This document shows, one piece after another, positions 57,115 through 64,000 of a DNA stretch of 64,000 bases. Position numbers and translations under genes: made by a program. This stretch comes from Lineolata rhizophorae (lineage: Eukaryota; Ascomycota; Dothideomycetes; Lineolatales; Lineolataceae), in NCBI GenBank assembly GCA_010093515.1, contig MU001699.1, forward strand, positions 328,889 to 392,888, read 5' to 3'. How positions within the stretch are numbered: the first letter of the stretch is position 1; each line of letters starts with the position of its first letter. The notes below the pieces were generated by a model, which made no database searches, was not told where the DNA came from, and saw only the letters and a list, made by a program, of their open reading frames with translations.

Positions 57115-60100
57115 GTAAATGAACAAAAACCGGACAATGAGAGCAGCGGTGACCAAAACATGCGCAACGGAAAAGCGATTCCCGCCCACACAACAGACAA
57201 GCGTGAAGTGTGCACGAAGCAAAAAAAGAGGGGCGAAGCAGACAGAAAACTAAACCGACCCAGATTATGGAAACGAGACAAGACACCCCACCCAAAATCC
57301 GACACTGAACAAGAGAAGGCCAACAAGTGGGAGGAAGGGAGAAGAGAGGAACTAAGAGAACACCCAACAACAAAGAAAAGACGAGCCCGGAAACAGCGAG
57401 AAAAAATCACAGTCAAACCAAGACAGGCACTCAAACCTCCTGTACACGAAAGACTAGAAATCACCACTGAGAAGAAGCACAACCGACGCCGCTCACAGGA
57501 CACGACGGCGACACTCATCCCATAAAAAAGACCAAATCGAAAATCAACGATCAAAGAAAAAACATCCCGAGGACGTGGCCAAAGAACAGAAGAGGCCAGA
57601 AGAAACCCAAGGCAGCCACGAAAAAAACGGGGCGATGCAAAAAAAACCGTCGATTTGAAGTCCGAGATAGCACAAAGGAACCGAAAAAACAACCGAAAGC
57701 ACGACAGCGAAGCAACACAACCAGAAACAGCACAACACCAAAGCTCAACCTACAAAACAAGACAACCGAAAAAGACACCACCAGCCCAAATCCCAGTTAA
57801 CCAAGAACTAAAATACAAGAACAAACAATACCAGAAACAAGACCGTAACTAGCGCGCCTAGAACAGCCAACAGCACCAGCGAAATCCGCCGACACACATA
57901 CGACGGACAACATGACAGCGAGGCGACACTCCTAGCCAACAAAACACACCCCAACCCAAAAACAGCCCACAAAAAGTCATCCACCCCCACCACCAACCAA
58001 CCCAAGGAACCATCACAAACCAAAAAACAAAAACCAAGCAAACATAAACAAATCGCCCAGAGGGGAACACCAGCCAGGGGGCGCTAAAACCAGGACCAAA
58101 TAAACCCCCAACGCGCGCAACATGTGACCAGCCGAAAAAAGCGAGTGAGTGAGGAGGATGGCCACTAAACATGTCAGATACGACGTCACCCACACACGCC
58201 TAGGCTACAAAACCCCAAAAAGGGGAAAAACGAACGACACGCGAAGCCATGCACCATCAGATAGCACGAACCCCCAAGGGCAATGGCATGGGCCTACCGA
58301 CCATCCATACAAAAGTAAAACCGCAACCTGACACTAGCCCTCCGGAACTTAGCCCTATCTAACACACAGCAAGAGAAACAATAGAAACACAGCCAAAAAG
58401 AGGCCTCGGAACCTAGCAGCTCAGAACACCTAACAAGACCCGACCACACCTACCCATCAAACAGAGCACCAAAACAAAAAGAGCAAGCACAAACAAGATA
58501 AATAGCAGCCGAGACGCCCACGGCCGTAAGTAGACACCCAGAAAAGACGCCACAGCACATACAGCACGCTAAGTGCAGGGAGAACTGAATGCCACAGGCA
58601 CAAACTACAACAAAAGGATCAAAGAGCCAGCTAAAGGAAACATACCCAGAAAAGGAGACCCCAAGCAACAAGAAACCACCCTACTACAAACCCCTCACGC
58701 CCCCACCAAGTGCCACCACCTCCCAAGCGAACCAAACAAATACTACACGCAACAAAAACACACCTGAAGCAGATACCCAAACCCAAACCAAAGCACCAAA
58801 ATCCACTGCGTCAATCAACTAAACAACCTGCGCAGACCACACAAGAGGATCCGGAAAAGCCGCCACCACCCGACATAAATATCCCAAGCCAAAAAGGACA
58901 ACATCGCCCCAGACTATCAAAAGACACAAAGGTAGTACCGCCAGCTAGACAACAAATGACGTACACCGACAGCAGCCCCATAAAATCAAAGGGACAAAAG
59001 CTCAACGAGCAAAGCAGAAGGAACAACGCTGCGAAAGCAAAACGGAATAAACCCTCAAGATGCCACACCACCCCACAGGCAACTCCGCGGCAAGGAGACG
59101 GAAAAAGCAAGAAGAAACAACCCGACGAACACAAAAAAAGACGAGAAAAGCGACCAGAGCCCGGGAAACTAAACAACGGCGCACCGCGACAAAGGCCTGC
59201 CTCAACCACACAGCATTCCGCGAGTCCAGCAACCTAGCAGCCAGAAGAACGCCGCCGAAGACGCTCGAGGCGAAAAGGCGCAGAAAATGAAACCACCCAC
59301 AGAGCAATGCAGGGACGGGACCGCCAGACGAACCGGCGGCAGGCAGAAAGAGAACAGAAACCATCAGGACCCAAGAAGAAAAGCACCTCCAAAACACGAC
59401 GAGACGGGCTGCGACACTCAAATCGAAAACACCAGTGACAAATTAACCTGACCAAACGCCAGGAGGAAGATCCACAGACGCTACACACAAGAGCACCGAA
59501 TGACAACCCGAGATCAGGAAACAAGAGACGTCCCCCAAGACAAAACCCGCCGCGACCCCAAAGCCGAGACCAAAAGACCACCCACGGAGAAGAACAAATA
59601 GAAACGCCGGACCGTTGCAACGATACTCCCGGCAGACGGGCACATACGGGGCACGATCAAAAAGATTCGGCGGAGAAGCCAGTTCAAACGAATAGAAGAC
59701 GTCCAAACTGCGCAGAAAAAACAGCCGACCGCGCACAAGACGACATCAGAAAAAGACCCCCCAAGGAAACCGAACAGAACCCCACCAATCGGACCGCACC
59801 ACCGAGCAACGGACACCACCCACCAGCGAGCGCCTCTTCCAACAACCCAACCAATCCTGAATCCTCTTACAGCACCGAGAAGGGCAGAAATCACGCCCTG
59901 AGCGAAAAAAGACAACAACACCCAGCCGCCGACCACGGCGGACGAAAGCACAAAGTGCAGGAAGAGGAAAGCCCTAAAAGAGGCCGAACGGCAACCGAAG
60001 CAGCCCAAGCAAGCCGAAGAACCAGCACCAAGAAACGGTGAAAGGGGAGGGCAGATCCCGGCAATAGTCGCAGAGGGGCGACAGAAAAGAACAGACGGCA

Positions 60101-63100
60101 GACGAAACACACACTCCCAAAAACAAGCAAGGCTAGCCGAGGCCCACGTGTGCAACATCAAATGACCAAACCGCCACACCCCAAGAAAGCACGCCACGAG
60201 CCCATCCAATCAAACAAGAAACAGCCGGTCACGAAAGCTCCAAGACAACAGTGCAAACAAGCGCAGAAAACACACCGAAAAACAGATGCCACACGCCAAA
60301 CTCCGAAGAAAAGCGAAGAGCATACGCAGGCGACAAAAACAAACACCGGAGGCCAGAACACGAGACTAGAACGTATGCAACCCAACCAAAAGAACCCAGC
60401 CACCCGCACTCGACCCCATAGCACCGTCCAAAAGCAACTCGCTCGAAAAAACACAACGCGAAAACAAAACAAAACCAAAAACCAACCCAAGAGAAAGCCC
60501 GAAGTCAAGACGCAAAACGAATGGAATACAACAGAGAACAGACCCCAACTAACACTGAAACCACACCGAAAGAGCCCAACAGCACCAATGGAAGCACTAT
60601 GGACCGAAAAGACACGTCCCACACCAACCAAAAAAGCCAACACACCCACAACGCGCTCAGAGAGCGACGAGACCACGAATGCCAACGGAAAACCCCGAAC
60701 CCAAAACCGCCTCGGAACCAACGCGCTCCCAAAACCAAGCAACAAACCGAATCAAAACAAGCTTACACGCAAACGACGGCCCCCACAAAATTCCAAAAAG
60801 CCCAATCATCCGAACCGGCGGTCCCATGGACCACCCCAGCGCAAACTCCCACCAACACAGTAAAGGCTCCCCAAACACCAACAGATGAACACAAGACACT
60901 CAACAGCGACAACGGTCGAAAAAAAGAAACACAAAAGGCCATGATCACAGGGCATACATAGGACACAGAGACCACCCACGCGAGGCACAAAAAATAACCG
61001 GAATGACCAACACAAACAAACTCACAATTACAAGCGAGAAGACGCGCTAAGGCGAAAGACAACATCACGCAGATAAGGAAAGGAGCGCCTGAACAAGCTA
61101 CAAAAAAAACCCAGCAGCAAAATCCCCATACAAGATAAAATGAAACAGACCCAGAAGAGGAGACGCGCGAGAAGATACGAACGAAAACAGCAAGCAGACC
61201 CAAACGAAGTGAAGAGGAAGAGATGACGCGAGACACAGACAAACAGGGAGCGAGAAGAGCCGGGGAAACAACACCAGGCAAACAGAAAACACGGGAAGAA
61301 CAAACATCACAACCCACAAAGCAGGAAAGGCGGACGCGAGAACAAGAAGGACAAATACGAAACTGGACACGCCCGCGCAGCCCCCGTCGAGCAAAAATCA
61401 AACAAACAGAGGAAGAGATCGACCAGACAAAACAAAAAAACTAAACAGCAACACCCAAACCCGAGCACCACCCCATCGAACAACACACCACATTCGCCAA
61501 CATAAACGACACAGACCATTAAAACAAAGAACCACACTCCCAAGGGCGGCCCTAGCGACAAGACGCAAAACCCCAAAACCCAGAACCACTCCGAAAGCGG
61601 AGCCGAAACGAACACGAGCCGCAAAGCAAAACCGGAGGAAAAAAACACAAACAACCAGCCGAATCGGCCGATCGAGAAACAAACAACACGGAAAAACAGA
61701 AGAACAAGACCTCAAGAGCAAGAATGGAAAGGGCGAACACCACGGAGACCCGAACAAAAGCCCCTACTTCGAGCCACGGCCAAACGGGCAGCGCGACACA
61801 GCCCACAAAACAGAACCGAGACACGTGAACAAAAACAGACCACACCTCGACACCATAAACCATAACCTAAACAAGGGACGCCGACAAGACCTACGAACCA
61901 ACCCACAGCAGCGAACGGATCACCACATCCCGTCCGAGAAACAAAAAACCCACAACAGGCATATACGCCAAAGGAGAAAGCAAACCGAGGATTGGCAGGA
62001 CAGGAGAAACGCAAACACCGACTGCAAGATCGAAGACAGCCGAGAAAAGAAAGGATCAAGAACCACACCAAGAGATGCGGAAAAAAAAATGCTCGATCAA
62101 TCTGCACCGGGACAGCAGGAGGAACAGCTTACACACACTAAGAAGGCGAACCAACCAGGAACCGGCACCCTCGCCCAAAGAGCCAGGACCAAGTAAAGAA
62201 CCAGCAACCAAAACCAAAACCCACAAGAGAACCGGGGAATAGATCACGAAAACCAGACAAAGGAAACACACAACGCCCCGACAAATCACACCCAAAGAGA
62301 AGGATAACAACAAGAGCAAGCAACAACTCAGAAGCAAACAACCAGCCAGGACACCGACTAAGAATGCGCAACGAAAACAAAAAAAAAACACGCAAACTAC
62401 CCAAACACGAAAAACACCGTCGACCAGCTGCAAGCACTAGGGAAAAAAAGACCCACCACCGGGGGCGGCAACTCACCCAAAAGGCCCTCGAAATGCGCAA
62501 AAGATACCAATAGCAACAAAGAGTCAAAAACAAACGCCAAGCCACACCCAACCCGAATCTGACCATCGAAACTCCCAGATCCTATCCACAAATCGGGCAC
62601 ACGACCCAAAAACCCCCATGCAACGGCTAGCCACCTAGAACAACTCGGCCCCGACACGGGAGACCCATGCACCAAAAGAAGAGACAAAACAGGCACACGC
62701 CCCGAAGACGCACAACGAACGCGTCCATAACCGAGCAGCTCAAACCACCACGATGTACGCCAAGATCGAGCGCACCCTGCCAGCAGAGACCCTACCAGAC
62801 GACACAGTCCGAGGCAACGCCCAGAAAGACCAAAACGCCCTGCCAAACACAGACAACAGCGACAAATTTCAAACGAAGACCCCCCACCAAGACACGCCAA
62901 ACAGAAAGCGCAACAACCACCGACCAGACACCAGCACGCCAACCTCAACAAGTACCGCCAATAGGACAGCCGCCAAGCCGCGTGCGACCGCTCACACGGC
63001 GACCACCTGCAGGACGACCTCGTCCAGAGCTATCACTCACAGGGACGCACACCAAACACCTCCACGCGCAACACTCACCTGCACAACCACAGCGCGCCCA

Positions 63101-63350
63101 AAACTACATCCCGCTGGGCGACCGCTCGTAATAAGACCTCCCAAACACCCCAGAGAAACGCAAACCCGAGTTATAGACCATCGACCTTCTACAAACACAA
63201 GTCAACACAGAAACATAGAAAGAGCAGAAACAAGCAACCGCGCGCAGACCGCCAGCCGTCAAGTAACGACATACCCACAGAGCAGTGCGTAGTAAGGAGT
63301 CACACGACCCACAAGGCAGCACACAAAAAACAACCACCTCCAGCTCAGAA
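57115..63350. other. 6.2-kb thymine-depleted, A/C-rich block
   Basis: Eight 60-base lines sampled across the block contain 24 T in 480 bases (5%). A reaches 50-55% in the richest lines and C is next. Lines just left and right return to about 15-25% T. Since all stop codons need T on the + strand and A on the - strand, long open frames appear on both strands, but they are low-complexity (Lys/Thr/Pro/Asn/Gln on +, Phe/Cys/Leu/Val on -), carry no domains and break at random. I see no tandem unit, tRNA or known element. It directly precedes the LINE ORF1 on the same strand. Confidence 0.85.
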
Positions 63351-63454
63351 CCAGTTTTTGGAAACGCGTCAAATTTTGCAAACCACACAGTCTACCGGTA
63401 TCTCCATAGGCAATTACCGCAGAAAACGCGTCCAGACGCGTCCATTTTGCAGTG
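63351..63454 (+). promoter_or_regulatory. LINE leader with three ACGCGT boxes
   Basis: ACGCGT occurs at 63364-63369, 63426-63431 and 63436-63441. Two copies are followed by a similar ATTTTGCA string (63371-63380 and 63444-63451), so a short motif is repeated just upstream of the ORF1 ATG. This may be the internal promoter region of the LINE. Confidence 0.4.
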
Positions 63455-64000
63455 ATGGCGCCTAGGTGGCCGCAGGTAAACAATGGCCCCGAAAACATCA
63501 ACGAGCACGCCACCTACCTCAGAGAAGCATGCAACCAATTGCAAACGGTCGATAGAGGAAGACAGAACCAAGTCCCATGGAATATAGTACAACCATACAT
63601 GGAATCAACCATTGCGCTCATCGGCAAAGTCCTGCGACAGCCTGCGATGGAGGCGATCCTCCAGCACGTCCAGGACGCAGCCAAATGTACAGAGAACATC
63701 CAAAGAGACATCACGACTATCAAGAACTCCGTCGGACTGAGCACTACTCCACCAAATCCGGCTAACTTCGGCGGAGGAAGACCTGCCGCGACGACCTGGG
63801 CTCAGGTCGCAGCACAGGCAAGAGACCCTCCGCCAGTGCCGCCAGGCGCATCCGCTACCAGGAATCAGCCAACGGTCACGGCATATAAGGACCGAGTGGT
63901 AACAGTCAAGCTCAAGGACCACGGAATCGCCCGGCGTTTCCGAACGCATCCAGCGACCTGGATCAGGATGCAAGTGGTGACCTCAGTACACGACAACGCA
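63455..64000 (+). mobile_element. Tad1-like LINE ORF1 (gag-like), 5' part
   Basis: An open frame from ATG 63455 runs 182 codons without a stop to the window edge, so it is partial. It begins MAPRWPQVNNGPENINE, continues with helical MEAILQHVQDAAKCTENIQR, then TTWAQVAAQARDPPPVPPGA, and KDRVVTVKLKDHGIARRF. The order (helical start, T-W-A-x-V-A linker, Pro-rich segment, then a KDR-VxVKL strand) is that of fungal Tad1-clade LINE ORF1 proteins, which bind the element RNA. Zinc knuckles and the ORF2 endonuclease/reverse transcriptase would lie beyond the window. Codon quality looks intact and non-decayed. Confidence 0.62.

Noticed and set aside
57115-63350. Many long open frames on both strands (up to 237 codons on +, 231 on -)
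   Set aside because: Absence of T on + removes TAA/TAG/TGA there and absence of A on - does the same on the other strand. The frames are low-complexity, overlap each other and show no domain.
1-64000. tRNA, rRNA or CRISPR features
   Set aside because: Scanning for T-loop-like GGTTCGANNCC strings with flanking stems, 5S-like sequence and regularly spaced repeats gave no convincing candidate. A covariance-model search would be needed to exclude tRNAs.

Overview
The window is nuclear DNA of a filamentous ascomycete (Pezizomycotina, plausibly Dothideomycetes). The support is short GT..AG introns of about 54-150 bases with CTAAC-type branch sites, dense genes on both strands, and fungal-specific families (SAF1-like F-box/RCC1 protein, DUF4211, DUF6594, fungal rhodopsin-like membrane proteins, Tad1-type LINE, Copia). 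No CRISPR array, rRNA gene or convincing tRNA gene was seen. Gene models were built by hand from reading frames, splice consensus and family knowledge; no database search was possible.

Positions 0.8-43 kb are an ordinary gene-rich arm. In order: ribonucleotide reductase small subunit (-), RNA polymerase III subunit RPC53/RPC4 (-), ER protein disulfide isomerase of the TigA/ERp38 type (+), ribosome-biogenesis factor EBP2 (-) head to head with tRNA pseudouridine-55 synthase PUS4 (+), an ADAL-type N6-methyl-AMP/adenosine deaminase (-), heterotrimeric G protein beta subunit (+), phosducin-like protein (+), exosome subunit CSL4 (-), a DUF4211 protein (+), a probable APC13 (-) head to head with a SAF1-like F-box/RCC1 protein (+), a small single-pass membrane protein (-), a hotdog-fold thioesterase hidden in four short exons (-), a RluA-type pseudouridine synthase (+), a Gfo/Idh/MocA oxidoreductase (-) and a short-chain dehydrogenase (+). 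Most are housekeeping RNA, protein or signalling genes. The G-beta gene and its likely folding chaperone lie in tandem 5.6 kb apart.

Positions 43-55 kb are accessory: a Pro/Tyr/Gln-rich protein gene broken by an in-frame TAG, a 115-base tandem duplication, a DUF6594 membrane protein, two LTR-like direct repeats about 3.8 kb apart, a decayed DUF6914-like gene, an APH-family kinase-like gene, about 3 kb of decayed sequence and a rhodopsin-like membrane protein.

Positions 55-64 kb are repeat territory: a frame-broken Copia gag/protease fragment (-), then about 6.2 kb of + strand DNA almost without thymine (about 5% T in eight lines counted by hand), then the start of a Tad1-like LINE ORF1 (+) that runs off the window. 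The thymine-depleted block is the strongest unexplained signal. The second is a cluster of MluI cell-cycle boxes (ACGCGT) inside the introns of the ribonucleotide reductase gene.
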